DNA of 19,240 nucleotides from JAEUJT01 sp044225205 (GTDB lineage Bacteria > Myxococcota > Myxococcia > Myxococcales > Myxococcaceae). Position 1 is the first letter of the stretch, and every line of letters begins with the position of its first letter. The DNA lies in NCBI GenBank assembly GCA_044225205.1, contig JBGAIY010000115.1:1-19240 (forward strand), written 5' to 3'. Below, piece after piece: positions 6,948 to 14,134 of the stretch. The notes below the pieces were generated by a model that was not told the origin of the DNA, made no database searches, and worked only from the letters and a program-made list of their open reading frames with translations. Both the position numbers and the translations under genes were made by a program.

Positions 6948-7742
6948 TCAGGTTGCTTTGAGCGGAGTCGCGCTCGTTTTGTCGCCGAATGGGTGCGTGC
7001 CGACCGCTTGGCCCACGTCGCAGGTTAGCAGCATCGCCCCGTAGCGGGCCTCGGCGGCGGGTTCGAAGCCCACTTCTTCGGTGCCGAACGTCGCGGGGTT
7101 TCGGTAGCTGCCAAACAGCATGTCCCACAGGGGCAGGTCGGAGTAATTGAACCCGTGCACGCCCCGCTGGTGATGCACGAAGTGCGCTTCGGGCCGTTGA
7201 ATGACCCACCCGAGCCACCGCGGCGTCTTCAGGTTCGCGTGTTGAAAGAACGCATAGAGCTGGGCGACCAAGCTCGTCAGCGCGGCGGCCTCGGGCGTCA
7301 GCCCCAGCACCAACGTCGTGGTGACGGTGCTGAGCAACACGTACATCGCCAAGTCGAACGGGTGAAACACCGGGGCCCCGGCGATGTCGAGCCGCGCCGG
7401 TGCGTGGTGCAATTGGTGAAACGTGCGCCACAGAAAGTCGTACCGGTGCGTCGCACGGTGCCACACGAAATTCACGAACGAGACCACCGCGTAGCCCACC
7501 AACACGCCGCCGACCGTGCCCAACCCCGTGCCGTCGAGCAGCCGGTGCTTCGCGACCCACTCGGCCGGCAGCAGCAGCGGCAGCACCGTGGCCACGACCG
7601 CCATGACCGCCAAGAACCCCACGCCCCGCAGTCGCCACAGCGTGCGCTTGGGGTAGGCGCGCGCGGGCCACAGCGCCTCGAGCCCCATCACCAAAAAGAA
7701 ACTGCCAACGATCACCAGGCCCACCAAGTCGTCGAGTGACAT
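6948..7742 (-). CDS. sterol desaturase / fatty acid hydroxylase superfamily membrane enzyme
   Basis: The 264-residue protein has several hydrophobic segments (about 7-25, 41-60, 76-94, 133-168) and the di-iron His clusters of the FA_hydroxylase superfamily: HRATH (95-99), HQLHH (109-113) and HFVHH (187-191) plus His196. The typical GFNYSDLPLWDMLFG block follows the last cluster. Family members use di-iron and oxygen to hydroxylate or desaturate lipids in the membrane; the substrate is not readable. The ATG at 7742 has AAGGAG 7 bases upstream. The gene is divergent from tetR-like 7814, and its promoter and two palindromic operators lie in the 71 bases between them, so TetR control is very likely. 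Confidence 0.9.
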   Translation of the reverse strand: MSLDDLVGLVIVGSFFLVMGLEALWPARAYPKRTLWRLRGVGFLAVMAVVATVLPLLLPAEWVAKHRLLDGTGLGTVGGVLVGYAVVSFVNFVWHRATHRYDFLWRTFHQLHHAPARLDIAGAPVFHPFDLAMYVLLSTVTTTLVLGLTPEAAALTSLVAQLYAFFQHANLKTPRWLGWVIQRPEAHFVHHQRGVHGFNYSDLPLWDMLFGSYRNPATFGTEEVGFEPAAEARYGAMLLTCDVGQAVGTHPFGDKTSATPLKAT

Positions 7743-7758
7743 GCGGTTGCTCCTTTGT

Positions 7759-7771
7759 CTTACGGCGTAAG
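7759..7771. promoter_or_regulatory. TetR-family operator, copy 1
   Basis: A perfect palindrome, CTTACG-G-CGTAAG, with 6-bp arms and a 1-base centre. It lies just downstream of the expected minus-strand transcription start and shares both arms with copy 2, 32 bases away. Confidence 0.8.
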
Positions 7772-7780
7772 GTTCATTTC

Positions 7781-7810
7781 ACTATTCACCCTTACGTCGT
7801 AAGGTGTCAA
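7781..7810 (-). promoter_or_regulatory. promoter of the hydroxylase-like gene
   Basis: On the minus strand, TTGACA (7805-7810, perfect -35) is followed after 18 bases by AATAGT (7781-7786, four of six -10 matches). The expected start is near 7774, giving a leader of about 30 bases that includes AAGGAG. Operator copy 2 fills the -35/-10 spacer and copy 1 overlaps the initially transcribed region. Confidence 0.6.
7791..7803. promoter_or_regulatory. TetR-family operator, copy 2
   Basis: A perfect palindrome, CTTACG-T-CGTAAG, identical to copy 1 except at the central base. It lies between the -35 and -10 hexamers of the minus-strand promoter and 10 bases before the TetR start codon, overlapping its ribosome-binding site (AAGGTG, 7801-7806). 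This suggests repression of the hydroxylase gene and autoregulation. Confidence 0.82.
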
Positions 7811-7813
7811 GTC

Positions 7814-8461
7814 ATGAGCCCGCGAAGACGCACACCCCTGACGACACCTGTCATTTTGGAAGCCGCGGCCAAGGTGATTGAGCGGTTGGGGCCCGACTTT
7901 TCAATGCGGGCGTTGGGCGCCGAGCTGAAAGTCGAGGCGATGAGCCTGTACCACCACTTTCCCAGCAAGGGGCACTTGCTCGACGCGTTGCTCGACCAGT
8001 TGGTGTCGGGCATCGCGCTACCGAACCCCCGGTTGCCGTGGCGGGAGCGGGTCGAAGAAGCGTGCTGGTCATACCGGCGCGCCATTCTCAGTCGCCCGGG
8101 CTTCGCGCATTTCGCGCTGACGCACCGCATGAACACGCCGACCACGTTGCGCTTCTTAGAAACCGTCATCGTCGGGCCGATGACGTCGGGCGAATTTTCT
8201 GCCGAGACGGGGGCCCGCGCATTTCGAGCGGTCGGCTACTACTTGATGGGGGCGTTGCTCGACGAGACGGCGGGGTACGCAAAGGGCCCTTCGGCGGCCG
8301 AGCCGGTACCGCCCGACCAGCAACGCGAACTCGCACCCACCCTGTTGGCGATGGCGCCATGGTTTCAACCCAAAGAATGGGAACGCACGTTTGCCTTTGG
8401 CCTCAAGCTGTTGCTCGACTCGCTCGAACCCTTGCGACGACCGAGCGCGAAGTCACGGTGA
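7814..8461 (+). CDS. TetR/AcrR family transcriptional regulator
   Basis: The 215-residue protein has an N-terminal TetR helix-turn-helix (about residues 10-58: ILEAAAKVIERLG, FSMRALGAELKVEAMSLYHHF, then SKGHLLDALL) and a larger all-helical ligand domain (about 75-205) resembling the TetR_C type. SLYHHF is the classic recognition-helix end. ATG 7814 is chosen because AAGGTG lies 7 bases upstream and the protein then starts with the usual basic residues (MSPRRR). It is divergent from the hydroxylase-like gene with paired palindromes between them, so the likely role is a lipid- or small-molecule-responsive repressor of that gene and of itself. Its stop overlaps the convergent gene by 9 bases. 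Confidence 0.93.
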   Translation: MSPRRRTPLTTPVILEAAAKVIERLGPDFSMRALGAELKVEAMSLYHHFPSKGHLLDALLDQLVSGIALPNPRLPWRERVEEACWSYRRAILSRPGFAHFALTHRMNTPTTLRFLETVIVGPMTSGEFSAETGARAFRAVGYYLMGALLDETAGYAKGPSAAEPVPPDQQRELAPTLLAMAPWFQPKEWERTFAFGLKLLLDSLEPLRRPSAKSR

Positions 8462-9361
8462 CGGCGCCGCCAACGCGTCGAGCGACGGCGTCGCTTCGGG
8501 TTCGAACCACTCGACTTCGGGGCGCAAGGCGAGGCGCCGCAACACGTCGCCCGGTGCGGTGACGGTCGACAGGCCCAAAGAAGGCAGCGTCGCCTGGTGG
8601 CCGCCGATGATCGCTCGCATCTCTGGCGTGGCCTCCATGGCGCCGACGGTGAAGGCGACCTGCTGCTGGTTGGTCAGCGACCTGACCGCGCGCGCGGCTT
8701 CGTCGGCTCGGGTGAAGGGGCATTCGCGCCCGAAAAACGAGAACGACACTTTGAGCACCGGCTCGAACGCGCCCACCCAGCGAACTTCGGGCATCTTCGA
8801 GACGCGCGCGGCTTCGTCTCGGGTCAAGAACCCTCGCAGCGCGGCTTGGGGTGAACCGAAATTCACCTCGGCGAATTCGAGGTCGGCGGGGGTCGCGTTG
8901 AGCCGGGAGGCGACTTGGTCGATGAACTCGTTGTGGGCCGCGGTGAAGGGCGAAGCGAGCTTCACGAGGTAGACGCCCCGGGCGCCCCGGGCGTCGAACG
9001 CCCAACCCGGCGTGGCGAGCGGTGGTTCGAGGCGCGGGCGGGTGCTCACGTCGATGACGGCCGCGGGCGTTTCGACCAGCGGCTGCCACGGTTCGGCACG
9101 AAGGTCGGCCCGCGCCGTGAGCTTCGCGTACTGCGCCCGGTCGACCCTCGCGAGCGCCGAGCAATCGCTCTCGTCGACCGCGATGACGGCCCGCACCGAC
9201 GCCCGCAATGCGCTGAGCGGCTTGGCGCATTCGCCCTCGGCCAAGCGCACCTTCACTTCGAAGACCGCCGGCAACGGCCGGGGGCACGGCTCGTCGTCAT
9301 CGGCTCGACTGGCGGCCGACCAGAGCAACGTCAACGCCAAGGGCCAGAATGCGGTGCGCAT
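8453..9361 (-). CDS. secreted protein resembling subtilase pro-/N-terminal regions, no protease domain
   Basis: The 302-residue product has a clear signal peptide (MRTAFWPLALTLLWSAASRA, cut near residue 20). The mature part has two segments that each end in PEV-x-W: PEVRWVGAF (191-199) and PEVEWFEPE (281-289). The stretch YLVKLASPFTAAHNEF (131-146) with a later VRWVG resembles the inhibitor-I9-like pro-regions seen before secreted subtilases. No Asp/His/Ser subtilase motifs are present. It could be a free-standing protease inhibitor or chaperone; this is inference from motif resemblance. ATG 9361 is chosen over an upstream TTG because GGAG lies 6 bases before it. The acyltransferase gene is 78 bases upstream on the same strand. 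Confidence 0.7.
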   Translation of the reverse strand: MRTAFWPLALTLLWSAASRADDDEPCPRPLPAVFEVKVRLAEGECAKPLSALRASVRAVIAVDESDCSALARVDRAQYAKLTARADLRAEPWQPLVETPAAVIDVSTRPRLEPPLATPGWAFDARGARGVYLVKLASPFTAAHNEFIDQVASRLNATPADLEFAEVNFGSPQAALRGFLTRDEAARVSKMPEVRWVGAFEPVLKVSFSFFGRECPFTRADEAARAVRSLTNQQQVAFTVGAMEATPEMRAIIGGHQATLPSLGLSTVTAPGDVLRRLALRPEVEWFEPEATPSLDALAAPSP

Positions 9362-9439
9362 GGGTGACTCCAACGAACGAGCCGCCCTTTCGGTGTCGCT
9401 TCGAGCGCGAGGGCTGCTGCGCCGTGCAACGGCATGAAG

Positions 9440-10516
9440 TCACGACGTTTTCTGGGGCGTGGCCCGAGCCGCCTGGAGTCGCGCCCGCGCCCAGTCGAAC
9501 GCCACGACGCAGGCCCACGTCGCGGCGATGAGGGCGGCGAGCACCGGCCAGTACGTGACGAAGTCGCAGCGTTCGCGCCAGAAGCGGGTGAAGAGGCCGA
9601 CGTGCCGTTGGTAGAGCAGCATTTCGTGAAAGAAATACGCCGACAGCGACGACGCGCCGAAGGTGCCGAGCACCTTCACCGGCCGTGACGTCACCGACGC
9701 CGGTACGCGCGTCTCGATGAACCGAAACACCGCCACGAGGCTCAACACCAGCACCCACCGCTGCGCTGCGTTGGCCGGGTTCGTCACCCAGAAGTGGTGG
9801 GGCGGGTACGCCGCTTTGAGCACGTCTTCGAAGGCCCACAACACCGCGCCCAAGCCCCACAACAGCCCAAGCCACGCCCACAATTCGCGCTCGTGTTTCA
9901 TGGTGGCGACGGTGGCGCCGAACGACGCTCCCAAGAACACGTACCCGGCCCACGGCAGGAGGGGGAACGTCGTGCCCGTCGTGGCGTCTAAGAACCCAAC
10001 TTGGGTGTTGAGAAAAATGCTGGCGACGCCGGTGAGGTTTTCGCACAAGGGCCCGAGGCCGAACGGCACCGCGGCGAGCGCGAGCATCACCCAACGCAGC
10101 GCCTTCGGCCGGGTCGCCAACCCGACCAACAGGGGCAAGGCCAGCAACAGCGACAGCCCGATGCACTGCAAAATGTCGATGCGAAAGAGCCACTTCGGTT
10201 CTTTCCACAGGGGGAACCAGATGAAGTTGACGAGGCTCGCCACCGCCAGCACCTCGCCGATGCGTCGCAGCGACTTGCGCGCCTGCGCGGCCCGTTGCTC
10301 GCGGTCGGCGGCCGCACGGCACTGCACCAGCGCCAAGGCAAAGCCCGCCGAAAAAATGAACGACGGCGCCACCAACCCGTCGAGTCGCACCAGCCTGGTG
10401 AACAGCGGCTGGCTGTGCAATTCGGGCCGCAGCAGCACGAGCGAGTGCGTCTGCACCATCACCACCACCGCCACTCCACGGAGCCAGTCGAAGGCATGCA
10501 CCCGGCCAAGACCCAT
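9440..10516 (-). CDS. multi-pass membrane acyltransferase (DUF1624/heparan-glucosaminide acetyltransferase-like)
   Basis: The 358-residue integral membrane protein has about ten hydrophobic segments. Near its N-terminus is AFDWLRGVAVVVMVQTH, with Asp10 and His24 in the position typical of DUF1624 (HGSNAT-like) and OpgC/acyltransferase-3 families. APSFIFSAGFALAL follows, again as in DUF1624. Such enzymes move acyl groups across or within the membrane onto sugars or other acceptors. The exact family is uncertain and the acceptor is unknown. ATG 10516 has only a weak purine tract upstream. It is probably co-transcribed with the secreted protein gene downstream (9361-8453) and divergent from the VIT/vWA gene. 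Confidence 0.75.
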   Translation of the reverse strand: MGLGRVHAFDWLRGVAVVVMVQTHSLVLLRPELHSQPLFTRLVRLDGLVAPSFIFSAGFALALVQCRAAADREQRAAQARKSLRRIGEVLAVASLVNFIWFPLWKEPKWLFRIDILQCIGLSLLLALPLLVGLATRPKALRWVMLALAAVPFGLGPLCENLTGVASIFLNTQVGFLDATTGTTFPLLPWAGYVFLGASFGATVATMKHERELWAWLGLLWGLGAVLWAFEDVLKAAYPPHHFWVTNPANAAQRWVLVLSLVAVFRFIETRVPASVTSRPVKVLGTFGASSLSAYFFHEMLLYQRHVGLFTRFWRERCDFVTYWPVLAALIAATWACVVAFDWARARLQAARATPQKTS

Positions 10517-10587
10517 GCACCGCAGCGTACTGAATTGTCTAACTTCTCGAAATTGCTTGGTGTTTTATTCGCTGTCACAAAAAGCGA

Positions 10588-10616
10588 GCGGGTCGCGTTG
10601 AGCGAAATGAACCCGC
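10588..10616. promoter_or_regulatory. inverted repeat in the leader of the VIT/vWA gene
   Basis: GCGGGT (10588-10593) and ACCCGC (10611-10616) form 6-bp arms around 17 bases. They end 6 bases before the AAGGA ribosome-binding site at 10623-10627. This could be a leader hairpin or an operator. The surrounding 118-base divergent gap is noticeably AT-richer than the genes. Confidence 0.35.
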
Positions 10617-10634
10617 AGTCGAAAGGAAAACCCC

Positions 10635-11825
10635 ATGAGCCCGCTCGCCAACCCGAACTTTTCTTCAGAACCGTCTCACCGAGGGCCGGGTGGCTCGTAC
10701 GAGAGCACCGGAGGTCGGTTGGTGTGCGCCGACGGGCGGGTGCTGCCGCTCAAGGGTGCGGCGCTGACCGCCGACGCAAAGGGCGGCGTCATTCGGGTCA
10801 TGCTCGAGCAGACGTTCGCGAACTCGTGGAACGAGCCGTTGCGCGTGACCTACTCGCTGCCGCTGCCGGCCGACGGCGCGGTCAGTGGCTTCGCCTTTCG
10901 CATTGGTGACAAGCGCATCGTCGGTGAGGTCGACACCAAGAAGCAGGCGCGCCAACGCTTCGAAGACGCGATTGTCGAGGGCCGCACCGCGGCGATTCTC
11001 GACCAAGAGCGCACGAGTCTGTTCACGCAAGAGGTCGGCAACATTCCTCCGCACACCGAGGTCGTCTGCGAAGTCACCATCGACCAGAAGTTGGCCTGGT
11101 TGCCCGACGGCTGTTGGGAGTGGCGTTTTCCCACGGTCGTGGCGCCGCGGTACTTGGGTGAGCCGGGCCGGGTGGCCGACCACGCGAAGGTCACGGTCGA
11201 CGTGGCCGACCAGGCGCTGCCGGTGAAGTTGTCGCTCGGCCTGTCGATTCGCGACCCGCTGGCCGACGGGGTTCGGCCCGAATCGCCCAGTCACGCGCTC
11301 CACACCGGGCGGGGCCTGGGGCGCACCGACGTCACCTTCGGAGACGAGCGAGGGGTCGGCCTCGACCGCGACGTCGTCGTTCGGTGGAAAGCGGCGGCCA
11401 TGACGGTCGGCACGTCGGTCGACGCCGCGCGGCTGCCCAATGGCCACGCGTACGGCTTGGTGACGCTCGTGCCCCCGCTGGCCGAGGCCAACGTGCGGCC
11501 CTTGCCGCGCGACCTCATCGTGCTGCTCGACACCTCGGGGTCGATGTCGGGCCTGCCGCTCGACCAAGCGCGCCGGGTCACCTCGGCGCTCATCGACACG
11601 CTCACCGACGTCGACCAACTCGAACTGATTGAATTTTCGAATTCGCCCCGCCGGTGGAAGTCGGGGCCCTGCCGGCGAGCGTGGCCAACCGCCGCGACGC
11701 CCAGGCCTGGTTGGCGCAACTGCGCGCCTCGGGGGGCACCGAAATGCGCAGCGGCATTCTCGAAGCGTTGCGTGGCCTGCGGTCTGATGCGCAGCGCCAA
11801 ATCGTGCTCATCACCGACGGCCTGA
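10635..11825 (+). CDS. VIT and vWA domain protein, N-terminal part (frame broken)
   Basis: The frame starts at ATG 10635 with AAGGA 7 bases upstream. A VIT domain covers about residues 20-175 (FEDAIVEGRTAAILDQ and NIPPHTEVVCEVTI are typical). A vWA domain begins near 292 with the MIDAS motif LDTSGSMSG (298-306). Genuine coding reaches about residue 344 (RRWKSG). After that the frame becomes Arg/Cys-rich nonsense to 11825, while the vWA continuation is in another frame. Adding one G to the GGGG run at 11663-11666 rejoins them. Two frameshifts restored, the gene would run 10635-13242 and encode about 869 residues. VIT/vWA proteins bind proteins through metal-dependent vWA contacts; I see no signal peptide, so this one is probably cytoplasmic. 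Confidence 0.85.
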   Translation: MSPLANPNFSSEPSHRGPGGSYESTGGRLVCADGRVLPLKGAALTADAKGGVIRVMLEQTFANSWNEPLRVTYSLPLPADGAVSGFAFRIGDKRIVGEVDTKKQARQRFEDAIVEGRTAAILDQERTSLFTQEVGNIPPHTEVVCEVTIDQKLAWLPDGCWEWRFPTVVAPRYLGEPGRVADHAKVTVDVADQALPVKLSLGLSIRDPLADGVRPESPSHALHTGRGLGRTDVTFGDERGVGLDRDVVVRWKAAAMTVGTSVDAARLPNGHAYGLVTLVPPLAEANVRPLPRDLIVLLDTSGSMSGLPLDQARRVTSALIDTLTDVDQLELIEFSNSPRRWKSGPCRRAWPTAATPRPGWRNCAPRGAPKCAAAFSKRCVACGLMRSAKSCSSPTA

Positions 11826-13300
11826 TCGGCAGCGAGCACGAGGTGCTGCAGGCGATTGCCCACGGCTTGCCGGCGTCGTCACGCGTGCACACCATTGGCG
11901 TGGGCTCGGGCGTGAACCGCAGCCTCACCCAACCCGCGGCGCGCGCGGGCCGCGGGGTCGAGCTCGTCGTCGGGCTCGGTGAAGACGTCGAAGTGGGGGT
12001 CAAGCGCCTGCTGGCCCGCACGTCGCAACCGTTGGTGACCGAAGTCACGGTGACGGGCAGCGCGGTCGTCGACGTGGCGCCCCAGCGGGTGCCCGACGTG
12101 TACGGGGGCTCTCCGGCGCTCATTTCGGTGCAGCTGCGGCCCGAAGGTGGTGACTTGGTGATTCGCGGCAAGACGGCCTTGGGCGACCTTGAAGAGCGCG
12201 TCGTCGTGAAACCGCTGGCTCACGGTGAAGGCAGCCGCGTCGTCGCCACGCTGTTCGGTCGCGAGCGGGTCGAAGACCTCGAGCAAAACCGGGTCATCGA
12301 AGGGCACGGGCAGAGCGCCCACTTCGACGGGCTCATCGAAAAGGCCGGGCTCGAGTTTCAAATATCGACCCGGCTCACCTCGTGGGTGGCGGTGAGCCAG
12401 CTGCAAACCGTCGACCCGCGCGCGCCTCGCCGGGTCGAGACGCAGCCGCAAGCTCCGGTGTTTGGCTTGTCGGCCGAAGGGGTGGGGCTGCGGTCGCTGG
12501 CCGCCCCGAGCGCACCGGGCGGAGGCATGAACCAACTGCGGGGTCTGAGTTCGCTGGCGCCTGTGGTCGCCACCGAAGCCAAACGCAAGTTGAGCAAAGA
12601 CGCGCCCTCGGTGCAGAAAGAGGAGGCGTTCTCGAGTCTGCGCGTGCGCGACGACGCGGGGGCCGCCGAAGATGAGTCGGCCGACTTCGCCGCCGGTGAA
12701 CCCGAGGCGTTGCCGCCCGAAGAACCGACGGGAGCGTCGTCGTTGCCGCGTCCCGCGCCGCCCAAGGCCGCTGCCCCTGCGAGCTTGAGCGAGAAGGGGC
12801 GCGCCAAGGCTCCCGCGCGTTCGTCGTCGGCGCCCGAACAGAAAAAGCAGGGGCTGGGCCTGGGCGACTTGATGCGCAAGGCCTTCGGCTTGGGCAGCAG
12901 CGAAGGCGGTGACGGCGAGCGTGCTGAAACGGTCGCGGAGCCGGCTTCGGCGGCGCAGGTCATTCGCCGGTTCGTCGCCAGCCTGGCGCGCTGGTCGGGC
13001 CGTCGCCTCAGCGTGTCATTCGAGGTCGACCAGGCCTTCACCTGGGCTCCGCTGAGCGTTCGGCTCGAATTGACCGACGGCTCGTTCGTCGACGCGGCCG
13101 TCGTGGTCGAATTGACGACGACCCCGGGCACCTACGGGCCGAAGGTGACCATCAGGTCGTGGTCGACGCCGGGCGCGGCGCGAACGACGCGAAGCGCCTG
13201 CACGTCGAAAATGGCGCCGAACAGGTCGAGATCTCGTTGTAACTTCTCGCCACGCGTGGAACGACGAACTCGTCACGTTGCGGGCAATGGTGGCCGGTGA
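11654..13300 (+). CDS. VIT/vWA protein, C-terminal part in shifted frame
   Basis: This frame carries the rest of the vWA domain (GGTEM as the MIDAS Thr loop, then IVLITDGLIG and VHTIGVGSGVNRSL). A β-rich region follows, then a Pro/Ala/Ser/Lys-rich linker, and a C-terminal segment IRRFVASLARWSGRRLSVSFEVD. The start at 11654 is only the first possible codon; real coding joins from the previous entry at about 11667. Near 13139-13141 the frame breaks again: the in-frame tail becomes Arg/Ser-rich, whereas the next frame gives a plausible ending that stops at 13242. So the last 160 or so bases of this entry are probably not read as listed. All this is one gene with the previous entry. Confidence 0.78.
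   Translation: MEVGALPASVANRRDAQAWLAQLRASGGTEMRSGILEALRGLRSDAQRQIVLITDGLIGSEHEVLQAIAHGLPASSRVHTIGVGSGVNRSLTQPAARAGRGVELVVGLGEDVEVGVKRLLARTSQPLVTEVTVTGSAVVDVAPQRVPDVYGGSPALISVQLRPEGGDLVIRGKTALGDLEERVVVKPLAHGEGSRVVATLFGRERVEDLEQNRVIEGHGQSAHFDGLIEKAGLEFQISTRLTSWVAVSQLQTVDPRAPRRVETQPQAPVFGLSAEGVGLRSLAAPSAPGGGMNQLRGLSSLAPVVATEAKRKLSKDAPSVQKEEAFSSLRVRDDAGAAEDESADFAAGEPEALPPEEPTGASSLPRPAPPKAAAPASLSEKGRAKAPARSSSAPEQKKQGLGLGDLMRKAFGLGSSEGGDGERAETVAEPASAAQVIRRFVASLARWSGRRLSVSFEVDQAFTWAPLSVRLELTDGSFVDAAVVVELTTTPGTYGPKVTIRSWSTPGAARTTRSACTSKMAPNRSRSRCNFSPRVERRTRHVAGNGGR
13141..13242 (+). other. probable true C-terminus of the VIT/vWA protein in a third frame
   Basis: From GAA at 13141 the frame reads EGDHQVVVDAG, then KRLHVENGAEQVEISL and TAA at 13240-13242 (33 residues). 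Its residue mix is normal, unlike the Arg/Ser-rich alternative. One missing C or G near 13139-13140 would join it to the upstream frame. Confidence 0.65.
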
Positions 13301-13862
13301 CCTGGTGGCGTTCGCCCGCTGGGTCGCCGGCGCCGAGTCGTCGGTGCGCTGGTCGTTGCGCCCCTTCGCGGCCCTGCTCGACTGCGAGGCGGTGCTGCAA
13401 GAAGCGTTTTTGCGAGTCTGGCAAGTCGTGCCCAAGTTTCGCCACGACGGTCGGCCCCACGCGCTGCTCCGCTTCACCATCACCACCGCGCGGAACGTGG
13501 CGCTGAGCGAATTGCGTCGCGCGAATTCGGCCGGCGGCACCGGCCCGAACCCGAGCGCCATTCACGACACGCTCGACGCCCTCGAACGCGAACTGTCGGC
13601 CGAAGCCCACGTCGCTCCCACCACGCCCGACCCATTTCTGCGCCAGGCCATCGCGACCTGCCGAGAAAAATTGCCAAAACAGCCGGCGCTGGCGCTCGAA
13701 CAGCGTCTGCTCGCCAATGGCACCGAAGCCGACCTCGACCTCGCGGCGCGCTTGAACATGTCGCTCAACACGTTTTTGCAGAACTTTTCGCGGGCGCGAA
13801 AGTTTCTGGCCGAGTGCCTCAAGAAGGCCGGCGTCGACCTCGACGCGGAGCTTGCACCATGA
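13278..13862 (+). CDS. sigma-70-like (ECF-type) RNA polymerase sigma factor, atypical
   Basis: The 194-residue protein has a region-2-like segment (about 30-82: EAVLQEAFLRVWQV, then ARNVALSELRRA) and a region-4-like helix-turn-helix near the end (about 150-182: ADLDLAARLNMSLNTFLQNFSRARKFLAECL). The linker is long and Pro/Ala-rich. The fit to classic ECF factors is real but loose. The start is unclear: TTG 13278 opens the frame, ATG 13287 is the first ATG, and neither has an SD. Plausible coding (WNDELV) continues upstream of the TTG in the same frame without a start codon, so an indel may hide the true start. It follows the VIT/vWA gene by 35 bases and overlaps the next gene through ATGA. Confidence 0.78.
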   Translation: MRAMVAGDLVAFARWVAGAESSVRWSLRPFAALLDCEAVLQEAFLRVWQVVPKFRHDGRPHALLRFTITTARNVALSELRRANSAGGTGPNPSAIHDTLDALERELSAEAHVAPTTPDPFLRQAIATCREKLPKQPALALEQRLLANGTEADLDLAARLNMSLNTFLQNFSRARKFLAECLKKAGVDLDAELAP

Positions 13863-14080
13863 CCGCCGAAGAAGAATTGCTGCTCGAGCAGGTCACTTCG
13901 GCCCACCGGGTTCGCAGCGTCGACGGCGTCATCAAGTCGCACCCGGCCTGGCACGACCTCGACGGCCCGGGGCGGGTGGCGGCGTTCGAGGCCACGGTGA
14001 AGTTGCGCAAGCTCGAACAGGCCCTCGACCCGGCGGGCATGAGCACCACGGTACACGCGATTTTGAGCCGCCTGCGTTGA
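13859..14080 (+). CDS. small 73-residue protein of unknown function, coupled to the sigma-like gene
   Basis: ATG 13859 overlaps the preceding stop as ATGA (13859-13862), implying translational coupling. The product is short, helical and mixed-charge (MTAEEELLLEQV at the start, VKLRKLEQALD in the middle). It has no transmembrane helix and no Cys/His zinc motif, so it is not a standard membrane anti-sigma factor. Being made together with the sigma-like factor, it could be a cytosolic regulator of it (inference). I do not recognise the family. Confidence 0.72.
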   Translation: MTAEEELLLEQVTSAHRVRSVDGVIKSHPAWHDLDGPGRVAAFEATVKLRKLEQALDPAGMSTTVHAILSRLR

Positions 14081-14134
14081 CGGCGGCGTCGAGGCCACGT
14101 CAATGGGCACCAACCTGCGGTATACCGGCCGGCC

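Noticed and set aside
6484..7671. 395-codon minus-strand frame across the hydroxylase and lipoprotein region
   Set aside because: It is Arg-rich, lacks domains and overlaps two recognised genes in another frame.
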